A DNA stretch of 64,000 nucleotides from Sphingomonas sp. PP-CE-1G-424 (GTDB lineage Bacteria > Pseudomonadota > Alphaproteobacteria > Sphingomonadales > Sphingomonadaceae), in NCBI RefSeq assembly GCF_004341085.1, contig NZ_SLXW01000003.1:496001-560000 (forward strand). The letters are read 5' to 3'. Of the stretch, positions 57,212 to 64,000 are shown piece by piece; position 1 is the first letter of the stretch, and each line of letters opens with the position of its first letter. The notes below the pieces were generated by a model. The model searched no databases. It was not told the DNA's origin and saw only the letters and a list, made by a program, of their open reading frames with translations. Made by a program: the position numbers and the translations under genes.

Positions 57212-58702
57212 ATGAGTATGGCGCGCGGTTTGGATGATGGACGAGTGAAGAGCGGCATGGTCCGGTTGGCGCTGACGGCGGCACCGCTGCTGCTGGCGAC
57301 GCCCGTGTTCGCGCAGGTGACGCCGCCACCGATCGTCCCCACGGTGCCGTCGGTCGTCCCGACGCTCGCGCCGCCGGTGATCACCGTGCCGACGCTGAGC
57401 GACAAGCAGGCGGCGCAACTCGACAAGCTGCTCAACGGCGACATCGTTGCGCAGGGGCTGAAGTCCGCCGCTACCGCGACGACGATCACGCCGAGCAAGG
57501 ACGAGCTGGTGCGCGCCGCGCTCGATCATGCGCGCGCGGTTCATGCCGGCCGGCTGAGCGAAGCCGATTTCCAGAAGGATTGGGGCCTGCGTCCACCCGC
57601 CTATGATCCGACGCCAGCGTTCGCCGATGCGGTGCGGCAGGACCGGATCGCGGCGTGGTTCGCCTCGCTGCCGCCCCCCTATGCCGGCTATGACGGTCTG
57701 CGAAAGGGACTTCAGAATTATCGCTCGATCGCTTCGGCCGGGGGCTGGCAGACGCTGGCCTCCGGTCCCGACTTCACGATCGGCGCGAGCGGACCGCGCG
57801 TGATCGCGCTACGCAAGCGACTGGCGGCGGAGGACAAAGATGTCGATGCCAACGGCGACAAGTTCGACGCGTCGCTCCTCGAAGCGGTCCGTCGCGCGCA
57901 GCGTCGCTATGGCCTGAACCCGAGCGGGATCGTCTCGACCCAGACGCTCGCCGCGCTCAACGTCTCGGCGGGCGATCGCGTGCATCAGATCATGGCGAAC
58001 ATGGAGCGCTGGCGCTGGCTGCCGCAGAACCTGCCGCGCGACCGCATCCAGGTGAACATCGCCGCGGCCGTTCTGACGGTGTTCGACGGCGACGTGCCCG
58101 TGCAGTCGATGCGCGCAGTGACCGGGCGGCCGGGCGACGAGACGCCGATGCTGTCGTCGACGATCCACAGCATCGTCATCAACCCGCCCTGGAACGTGCC
58201 GACCTCGATCGCGACCAAGGAATTGTGGCCGAAGGAACGCGCCAACCCCGGTTACTTCAAGCGCAACGGCTTCAAGGTGATCGGCGGGACGCGGTTGCAG
58301 CAGCAGGCCGGCGACCAGAGCGCACTCGGTCGGTTCAAGTTCGACTTCCCGAACGACTATTCGGTCTATCTCCATGATACGCCGAGCCGCGCCAAGTTCG
58401 CGAGCTTCAGTCGGCTTTCGAGCCATGGCTGCGTACGCCTTGAAAAGCCTGCCGAACTTGCCGACCTGTTGCTGAAGGGCGACCCGACTTGGACGCCCGA
58501 GATGGTCGATGCCACGGTCGCGAAGGGCGATACCGTCCGCGCGCCGCTGATCAAGCCGGTCTCGGTCTATCTGCTCTACTGGACCGCGTTCGCCAGCGGC
58601 AACGGCCAGATGAACTTCCGCGCCGATCCCTATGACTGGGACGGTATCCTCGCTTCCAAGATCGAGGCGCGCACCGCACGCCAGACGATCGCCGCTCGCT
58701 GA
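57212..58702 (+). CDS. L,D-transpeptidase (YcbB/LdtD type)
   Basis: Periplasmic enzyme making 3-3 peptidoglycan cross-links or attaching proteins. In 496 residues: a signal peptide (to about residue 35, ATPVFAQ), a Pro-rich segment, a peptidoglycan-binding domain (LLEAVRRAQRRYGLNPSGIV) and the YkuD domain with catalytic SHGCVRL (Cys near residue 405), preceded by HDTPSR. ATG 57212 is followed by another at 57218. Along with the DacC-type carboxypeptidase it makes the window rich in peptidoglycan enzymes. Confidence 0.93.
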   Translation: MSMARGLDDGRVKSGMVRLALTAAPLLLATPVFAQVTPPPIVPTVPSVVPTLAPPVITVPTLSDKQAAQLDKLLNGDIVAQGLKSAATATTITPSKDELVRAALDHARAVHAGRLSEADFQKDWGLRPPAYDPTPAFADAVRQDRIAAWFASLPPPYAGYDGLRKGLQNYRSIASAGGWQTLASGPDFTIGASGPRVIALRKRLAAEDKDVDANGDKFDASLLEAVRRAQRRYGLNPSGIVSTQTLAALNVSAGDRVHQIMANMERWRWLPQNLPRDRIQVNIAAAVLTVFDGDVPVQSMRAVTGRPGDETPMLSSTIHSIVINPPWNVPTSIATKELWPKERANPGYFKRNGFKVIGGTRLQQQAGDQSALGRFKFDFPNDYSVYLHDTPSRAKFASFSRLSSHGCVRLEKPAELADLLLKGDPTWTPEMVDATVAKGDTVRAPLIKPVSVYLLYWTAFASGNGQMNFRADPYDWDGILASKIEARTARQTIAAR

Positions 58703-58712
58703 GAGACACCCC

Positions 58713-59045
58713 ATGACGATATCTCGCACCCGTACCGCCATCGCCGGTGGCCTGCTCGCCGCGATGGCGCTGGCAGGATGCTCGCGCTCCGAGCCCGAGC
58801 AGCCGCCGACGGATACCAACATGGTCGAGGACACCGGCGTGACCGAGACCGAGGCGGCCCCTGCCCCGGTCGAGGCCGCGCCGGTCGAGGCCGCCCCGCC
58901 GGCGCCCGCGGTGGTCGAACCGCCACGCGAGAAACCGATCACGCCCGACGAGCAGATGCAGGACGATGCGGATGCGACCGGGATGACGGCCCGGGTCAAC
59001 CGCGACGAGGCGCCTGCGACCAACGACGCCGAACCGCAGCAGTAA
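58713..59045 (+). CDS. Small Pro/Ala-rich lipoprotein of unknown function
   Basis: A 110-residue predicted lipoprotein: signal AIAGGLLAAMALAGC with lipobox LAGC, then an acidic, Pro/Ala-rich extended chain (EAAPAPVEAAPVEAAP, encoded in part by a direct 15-base repeat at 58866-58895). No folded domain is visible; it may be a spacer or tether in the envelope. ATG 58713 lies 10 bases after the transpeptidase stop, so the two are probably cotranscribed. Ends before a type 2 repeat. Confidence 0.8.
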   Translation: MTISRTRTAIAGGLLAAMALAGCSRSEPEQPPTDTNMVEDTGVTETEAAPAPVEAAPVEAAPPAPAVVEPPREKPITPDEQMQDDADATGMTARVNRDEAPATNDAEPQQ

Positions 59046-59059
59046 GGGTCGGCCTTATC

Positions 59060-59178
59060 ATCCTCCCCCGCCAGGGGGAGGTGGCGCGAAGCGACGGAGG
59101 GGGCGGTAAGGACATCTTCTGTTCCGTGCCCTCCCCCTCCGTCACCTTCGGTGCCACCTCCCCCTTGCGGGGGAGGAT
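59060..59178. repeat. Dispersed inverted repeat, type 2
   Basis: ATCCTCCCCCGCCAGGGGGA...ACGGAGGGGG (59060-59106) mirrors CCCTCCCCCTCCGTCACC...GGGGGAGGAT (59129-59178). It fills the space between the convergent lipoprotein (+) and cysQ (-) genes, where it could end both transcripts. Confidence 0.82.
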
Positions 59179-59189
59179 CGGGAATTGAT

Positions 59190-59930
59190 TTACGCCTTCA
59201 TCGCCGCCATCACCCGATCGCGTAACGCGACGGGACAGATCAGCAGGTCGGGCATGTAGACATCCCGACAATTATACATGAGCGGCGATCCGTCGATCCG
59301 GCTGCAGTGCAGCCCGAACGCCGCCGCCACCGCGACCGGTGCCGCGGAATCCCATTCATACTGGCCGCCCGAATGGAGGTAGATGTCCGCTTCGCCGCGG
59401 ACCACCGCCATCGCCTTTGCGCCCGCCGAGCCCATCGGGATCAACGTGGCGCCCAGGACTTCGGCGACCTTAACCGCCTCGGGTGCGGGCCGAGTCCGAC
59501 TTACCACCATCCGCAGCGGATCGCCCGGCACCGGCACCGGCACCGGCGCAGGCTGGTCCGAGCGCAGTACCAGCCCCAATCCCGGCAACGCGACCGCACC
59601 GATCGTCGCGACGCCGTCGATCGCGAGCGCGACATGCACAGCCCAATCGTCGCGCGCCTCGCCATATTCGCGCGTACCGTCGACCGGATCGACGATCCAC
59701 ACGCGCGACATCGTCGTCCGCGTCCCGTCGCATCTACGCTCTTCCGACAGCAGACCGTCGTTCGGACGCGCATCCTGCAACGCATGGACGAGGAAGGCGT
59801 TGGCCGTCTCGTCGCCAGCCTTGCCGAGCGCACCCGGCGAGAACACCCCCGACCGCCGCACCTCGAGCAGCAATCGCCCCGCCGTCTCTGCCAGATGCGC
59901 GGCGAGCTCGCCGTCGGTCATCGCGCTCAT
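59190..59930 (-). CDS. cysQ: 3'(2'),5'-bisphosphate nucleotidase CysQ
   Basis: Removes the 3' phosphate of PAP/PAPS, protecting the cell during sulfate assimilation. The 246-residue inositol-monophosphatase-fold protein shows LLSEERR and [13 protein letters not shown] (metal-binding Asp/Asp) and [17 protein letters not shown]. The start is ATG 59930, overlapping the cysNC stop by four bases. It is last of the sulfate cluster. Confidence 0.94.
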   Translation of the reverse strand: MSAMTDGELAAHLAETAGRLLLEVRRSGVFSPGALGKAGDETANAFLVHALQDARPNDGLLSEERRCDGTRTTMSRVWIVDPVDGTREYGEARDDWAVHVALAIDGVATIGAVALPGLGLVLRSDQPAPVPVPVPGDPLRMVVSRTRPAPEAVKVAEVLGATLIPMGSAGAKAMAVVRGEADIYLHSGGQYEWDSAAPVAVAAAFGLHCSRIDGSPLMYNCRDVYMPDLLICPVALRDRVMAAMKA

Positions 59931-61840
59931 GGGATCAACATCGCGACGATCGCATCGGCCGCCGCGTCGGGGGTCATCCCCGTTGTATCGATCCGAATCT
60001 CCGGGTTCTCCGGCGCTTCGTAGGGCGAGTCGATCCCGGTGAAGTTCGCCAGTTTGCCCGCGCGCGCCTTCGCATACAGCCCCTTCACGTCGCGGCGCTC
60101 GGCCTCCGCGAGCGGCGTATCGATATGGACCTCGATAAATTCTCCGGGCGCGATCATCTGTCGCACCATCTCACGTTCGGCACGGAACGGCGAGATGAAC
60201 GCGGTGATGACGATCAGCCCGGCATCGGTCATCAGCTTGGCAACCTCGCCGACGCGGCGGATGTTCTCGACCCGGTCCGCATCGGTGAAGCCCAGATCGC
60301 GGTTCAGTCCGTGGCGGACATTGTCGCCGTCGAGCAGGAAGGTGTGGCGGTTCATTCGCGCAAGCTTCATCTCGACGAGGTTGGCGATCGTCGACTTGCC
60401 CGCGCCCGAAAGCCCGGTGAACCATAGCACCGCCGCCTTCTGGTTCTTCAGGCTAGCGTGCGCCTCGCGGCCGATGTCGGTCGCCTGCCAGTGCACGTTC
60501 TGCGCGCGGCGGAGCGAGAAGTGCAGCATCCCCGCCGCGACAGTCGCGTTGGTGATCTTGTCGACCAGGATGAACCCGCCGAGCTGGCGATTGTCGGCAT
60601 AGGGCTCGAACACCAGCGGTCGGTCTGTCGACAGGTTGGCGACGCCGATCGCGTTAAGCTCCAACGTCTTGGCAGCAAGCCGCTCCATCGTATTGACATT
60701 GATCGCGTATTTAGGCTGCTGGATCGTCGCCGTCACGGCCTGTGTCGCGAGCTTGAGCCAATAGGAGCGCCCCGGCAGCATCGCCTCGTCCGCCATCCAC
60801 ACGACCGTCGCCTCGAATTGATCGGATGCCTCGGGCGGTGAGTCCGCGGCAACGATCACGTCGCCGCGTGAACAGTCGATCTCGTCCGCCAGCGTCAGCG
60901 TCACCGACTGACCGGCGACCGCACTCGGCAGATCGCCGCCGAACGCGACGACGCGCGCGATCGTCGAGGTGCGCCCGCCCGGCAGAATGCGCACCGCGTC
61001 ACCCGGCGCGATCGATCCGCTCGCGACCAGCCCGGAAAATCCGCGAAAATCAAGGTTCGGGCGGTTGACCCACTGGACCGGCATCCGGAACGCGCCCGCC
61101 TGATCCTCGCTGACGTCGAGCGTCACCGTGTCGAGATGGTCGATCAGCGTCGGCCCGTCATACCAAGGCGTGTTCGCGCTCGGGGCCGTGATGTTGTCGC
61201 CCTTGAAGCCCGAAATCGGCATCGCCGTGAAGCCGGCGATCCCGATCGACTCCGCAAACGTCGCGTAATCCGCAACGATCCGGTCGTAGGTCGCCTGCTC
61301 GTACCCGACCAGATCCATCTTGTTCACCGCGAGCACGAGGTGCCGAATGCCGATCAGGTGCGCGAGATAACTGTGGCGCCTGGTCTGCGTCAGGATGCCC
61401 TTGCGCGCATCGACCAGGATCACCGCGAGATCTGCGGTCGACGCGCCGGTGATCATGTTGCGCGTATATTGCTCGTGCCCCGGGGTATCCGCGACGATGA
61501 ACTTGCGCTTCTCCGTCGAGAAATAGCGATAGGCGACGTCGATCGTGATGCCCTGCTCGCGCTCGGCAGCGAGCCCGTCGACCAGCAGCGCGAAGTCGAT
61601 GTCCTGCCCTTGCGTGCCGACCTTCTTCGAATCGCTCTCCAACGCGGCGAGCTGATCCTCGAAGATCATCTTAGAATCGTACAGTAAGCGCCCGATAAGC
61701 GTCGACTTTCCGTCATCCACCGACCCGCAGGTGATGAACCGCAACAGGCTCTTGTGCTGGTGCTGGAGCAGATAGGCGTCGATGTCCTCGGCGATGATGT
61801 CCTGCACTTGATAGGCGGACTCCTGCGTGCGCGTAGCCAT
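59927..61840 (-). CDS. cysNC: Bifunctional sulfate adenylyltransferase subunit 1/APS kinase CysNC
   Basis: GTPase subunit of ATP sulfurylase fused to APS kinase, 637 residues. The N-terminal GTPase has [17 protein letters not shown] (about 37-53), [13 protein letters not shown] and NKMD; domains 2 and 3 follow. The APS kinase domain (from about 460) has a P-loop [25 protein letters not shown] and [12 protein letters not shown], which makes PAPS. The stop overlaps cysQ and the start overlaps cysD by one base (TGATG). Confidence 0.96.
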   Translation of the reverse strand: MATRTQESAYQVQDIIAEDIDAYLLQHQHKSLLRFITCGSVDDGKSTLIGRLLYDSKMIFEDQLAALESDSKKVGTQGQDIDFALLVDGLAAEREQGITIDVAYRYFSTEKRKFIVADTPGHEQYTRNMITGASTADLAVILVDARKGILTQTRRHSYLAHLIGIRHLVLAVNKMDLVGYEQATYDRIVADYATFAESIGIAGFTAMPISGFKGDNITAPSANTPWYDGPTLIDHLDTVTLDVSEDQAGAFRMPVQWVNRPNLDFRGFSGLVASGSIAPGDAVRILPGGRTSTIARVVAFGGDLPSAVAGQSVTLTLADEIDCSRGDVIVAADSPPEASDQFEATVVWMADEAMLPGRSYWLKLATQAVTATIQQPKYAINVNTMERLAAKTLELNAIGVANLSTDRPLVFEPYADNRQLGGFILVDKITNATVAAGMLHFSLRRAQNVHWQATDIGREAHASLKNQKAAVLWFTGLSGAGKSTIANLVEMKLARMNRHTFLLDGDNVRHGLNRDLGFTDADRVENIRRVGEVAKLMTDAGLIVITAFISPFRAEREMVRQMIAPGEFIEVHIDTPLAEAERRDVKGLYAKARAGKLANFTGIDSPYEAPENPEIRIDTTGMTPDAAADAIVAMLIP

Positions 61841-62766
61841 CAGAAATAGCCCTCCTGCTTCTTCTTCTCCATGCTCGCGGAGCCCGCGTCGCGGTCGATC
61901 GCGCGGCCCTGGCGTTCGCTGGTGGTGCTCAACAGCATCTCCTGGATCACTGCGGACAGCGTGTCGGCCTCGCTCTCGACCGCACCCGTCAACGGGTAAC
62001 AGCCGAGCGTCCGGAAGCGGATCGACCGCTCTACCGGCACCTCGCCGGGTTCCAGGCGGAAGCGATCGTCGTCGACCATCAGCAGCATCCCGTCACGCTC
62101 GACCGTCGGGCGCGGCGCCGCGAAATAGAGCGGGACGATCGGGATGTCCTCGAGCTGGATATATTGCCAGACGTCGAGCTCGGTCCAGTTCGAGATCGGG
62201 AAGACGCGGATGCTCTCGCCCTTCGCTTTCCGCGCGTTGTAGAGGTTCCAGAGCTCGGGGCGCTGCTGCTTGGGATCCCAGCGGTGATGCGCCGCACGGA
62301 ACGAGAAGACGCGCTCCTTGGCGCGGCTCTTCTCCTCGTCGCGCCGTGCGCCCCCGAACGCCGCATCGAAGCCGTGGAGGTCGAGCGCCTGCTTGAGCCC
62401 CTCGGTCTTCCACATATCGGTGTGGAGCGCACCGTGATCGAACGGGTTGATCCCGCGCGCCTCGGCCTCGGGGTTCTTGTAGACGAGCAGTTCCATGCCG
62501 CTCTCCGCTGCCATCCGATCGCGCAGGTCGTACATCGCCTTGAACTTCCACGTCGTATCGACATGCAGCAGCGGGAATGGCGGTGGCGACGGGTAAAAGG
62601 CTTTCCGCGCGAGATGCAGCATCACCGCGGAATCCTTACCGACGCTGTAGAGCATCACCGGGCGCTCGCACTCGGCGACGACCTCGCGCAAGATATGGAT
62701 GCTTTCCGCCTCGAGCCGCTGGAGATGCGTGAGCGACACGGGGCCGGTATCTGAAGTTTTCGTCAT
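61840..62766 (-). CDS. cysD: Sulfate adenylyltransferase subunit 2
   Basis: PP-loop catalytic subunit of ATP sulfurylase, partner of CysN. The 308 residues carry [18 protein letters not shown], the PP-loop [13 protein letters not shown] (41-53), LHVDTTWKF and [17 protein letters not shown] 62766 gives the usual length, but its GAGGAG touches the ATG, so a start at 62805 or a nearby GTG is possible. The SulP gene ends 70 bases upstream. Confidence 0.94.
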   Translation of the reverse strand: MTKTSDTGPVSLTHLQRLEAESIHILREVVAECERPVMLYSVGKDSAVMLHLARKAFYPSPPPFPLLHVDTTWKFKAMYDLRDRMAAESGMELLVYKNPEAEARGINPFDHGALHTDMWKTEGLKQALDLHGFDAAFGGARRDEEKSRAKERVFSFRAAHHRWDPKQQRPELWNLYNARKAKGESIRVFPISNWTELDVWQYIQLEDIPIVPLYFAAPRPTVERDGMLLMVDDDRFRLEPGEVPVERSIRFRTLGCYPLTGAVESEADTLSAVIQEMLLSTTSERQGRAIDRDAGSASMEKKKQEGYF

Positions 62767-62836
62767 CTCCTCAGACGTAGGGCGTCGGGGCGGCGCGTAC
62801 AGCATCGTATTTCTCGCCCGCCCCCAAGATCGAGCA

Positions 62837-64000
62837 TTACCCCTCGGCCGGATCGAGCATCAGCGGGGCATGGCGATCGACCAGCGTCGCGCTCGCCGTG
62901 TTGAGCCCGATCACCTCGACCTCGCGGCCGTGGCGGCGGAGTTTATCAACGACGGTTTCGAGCGCGCCGACCGCGGTGACGTCCCAGAGGTGGGCATTGG
63001 TAAGGTCTATCCGAACGGCGCGCGCGCTTTCGCGCAGGTCGAAGCGGTCGGCGAAGATGTCGGCGCTGGCGAAAAAGATCTGCCCGCTTACCCGGTAGAT
63101 ACGCGTGTCGGTTACCACGTCATGGTCGATCGCGACGTCCATCAACCGCGTGACCTTCCACGCGAAGAACACCCCGCTGAGCAGCACGCCGACCCCGACG
63201 CCGAGCGACAGATCGTGCGTCGCGACGGTGACGACGACGGTCGCGACCATCACCACGCTCGACATCTTCGGGTGCCGCGCGAGGTCGCGGAGCGAGCCCC
63301 AGGAGAAGGTGCTGATCGACACCATGATCATGATCGCGACCAGCGCCGCGACCGGCACCTGCGCCACCCATGGCCGCAGTGGCACCATGACGATCAGCAG
63401 GAACACGCCCGCGACCATCGTCGAGAGCCGCCCGGTGCCGCCATAGCGGACGTTGCCGACCGTCTGACCGATCATTCCGCACCCGGCGATCCCGCCGAAC
63501 GCACCCGCCGCGATGTTGGCGAGGCCAAGCCCGGTGCATTCGCGCGCTTTCGAACTTGTCGTCTCGGTGAGTTCGTCGACCACGCTGGCGGTCATCATCG
63601 ATTCGAGCAGACCGACCGCGGCCATCGCGAACGCATAAGGCGCGACGATCCGCAGCGTGTCCCAACTGAGCGGCACTTGGGGAAGGCCGAACGACGGCAG
63701 CGAGTCCGGCAGGCGACCGAGATCGCCGACGGTCTTCAGCGGCATCGGAAACCACATCGCGATTCCCGTGAGCACGACGATGCAGATCAGCGGCGACGGG
63801 ATCGCGCTGGAGATCCGCGGCACGAGATAGATGATCGCGAGGCCACCGGCGATCATCGCATAGGCCTGCCAGCTGACGCCGACCATCTGCGGCACCTGCG
63901 CCGAGAAGATCAGGATCGCGAGCGCGTTGACGAACCCGGCATGGACCGACTTCGAGACGAACCGCATCAAGATGTCGAGCTTGGCGAGCCCGAACGCGAT
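62837..64000 (-). CDS. SulP family sulfate/anion transporter (5' end outside window)
   Basis: Inner-membrane anion transporter, probably for sulfate given the downstream cysD-cysNC-cysQ genes. The frame runs off the window edge ([19 protein letters not shown] is SulP-like), so the N-terminal helices and start are not seen. Several membrane helices are visible, then a C-terminal STAS domain ([15 protein letters not shown], about the last 110 residues). Sulfate rather than bicarbonate or another anion is an inference from the neighbourhood. Confidence 0.9.
   Translation of the reverse strand: MAFGLAKLDILMRFVSKSVHAGFVNALAILIFSAQVPQMVGVSWQAYAMIAGGLAIIYLVPRISSAIPSPLICIVVLTGIAMWFPMPLKTVGDLGRLPDSLPSFGLPQVPLSWDTLRIVAPYAFAMAAVGLLESMMTASVVDELTETTSSKARECTGLGLANIAAGAFGGIAGCGMIGQTVGNVRYGGTGRLSTMVAGVFLLIVMVPLRPWVAQVPVAALVAIMIMVSISTFSWGSLRDLARHPKMSSVVMVATVVVTVATHDLSLGVGVGVLLSGVFFAWKVTRLMDVAIDHDVVTDTRIYRVSGQIFFASADIFADRFDLRESARAVRIDLTNAHLWDVTAVGALETVVDKLRRHGREVEVIGLNTASATLVDRHAPLMLDPAEG

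Noticed and set aside
55172..57544. Long minus-strand frame (790 codons) across rapZ, EIIA, HPr, the methyltransferase and the transpeptidase start
   Set aside because: It crosses five genes and a repeat element; its composition is that of antisense codons, with no start signal or family match.

Overview
The window is ordinary, gene-dense chromosome of a high-GC alphaproteobacterium. Gene content and order point to Sphingomonadales (Sphingomonas or a near relative): a single-chain tandem-domain Hfq, an IspD-IspF fusion, a dusB-ntrB-ntrC-ntrY-ntrX-hfq-hflX-mazG block, pckA divergent from chvI-chvG-hprK-rapZ-EIIA-HPr, and an lptD-surA-pdxA-rsmA block. Genes are packed, with many 4-base (ATGA, GTGA, TTGA) or 1-base (TGATG) start/stop overlaps and several TTG or GTG starts. 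I see no tRNA, rRNA, CRISPR array, prophage, transposase or plasmid function.

Layout. 1-6832 (+): the 3' end of a lytic transglycosylase gene, a D-Ala-D-Ala carboxypeptidase, then holB-metG-tatD-MBL hydrolase-retropepsin-like protease. 6902-16731: mazG (+) meets, tail to tail, a long minus-strand block read dusB-ntrB-ntrC-ntrY-ntrX-hfq-hflX (two nitrogen two-component systems plus RNA chaperone and ribosome GTPase). 16823-19007 (+): ispDF, a small secreted protein and a CinA-type amidohydrolase, which overlaps tail to tail with ratA-lipA (-). 20506-26943: beta carbonic anhydrase (+); ppk2, an APC permease and aspS (-); rnd and an I78-type inhibitor lipoprotein (+). 26975-32568 (-): a DUF2066 protein, hdaA, ppk1 and ppx. 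32630-35274 (+): purM-purN-yjbR-like and a membrane-anchored unknown. 35438-38489 (-): pepA-holC-ndk-GNAT. 38648-44368 (+): lptD-surA-pdxA-rsmA. 44485-48321 (-): guaB, rsmB and a TPR protein. 48442-49901 (+): SPFH and NfeD. 50046-56170: pckA (-) divergent from chvI-chvG-hprK-rapZ-EIIA-HPr (+). 56297-59045 (+): a TrmH-type methyltransferase, an L,D-transpeptidase and a lipoprotein. 59190-64000 (-): a SulP transporter (cut by the window edge), cysD, cysNC and cysQ.

Functional themes are envelope biogenesis (LptD, SurA, carboxypeptidase, L,D-transpeptidase, lytic transglycosylase), nitrogen and carbon signalling (NtrBC, NtrYX, ChvGI, truncated PTS with HprK), polyphosphate turnover (PPK1, PPX and PPK2 all within 10 kb), sulfate uptake and activation, and DNA-replication accessory subunits (HolB, HolC, HdaA).

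The most distinctive items are: Hfq with two diverged Sm domains in one chain; NtrX without the GAFTGA loop; two tail-to-tail gene overlaps of 20 and 55 bp; and about a dozen dispersed inverted-repeat elements of two sequence types at gene ends. One of these supplies the last codons of nfeD, and four or more make up the only gene-free stretch over 300 bp (46230-46863). I found no clear undescribed multi-gene system; the tandem Hfq and the repeat families are the best leads.
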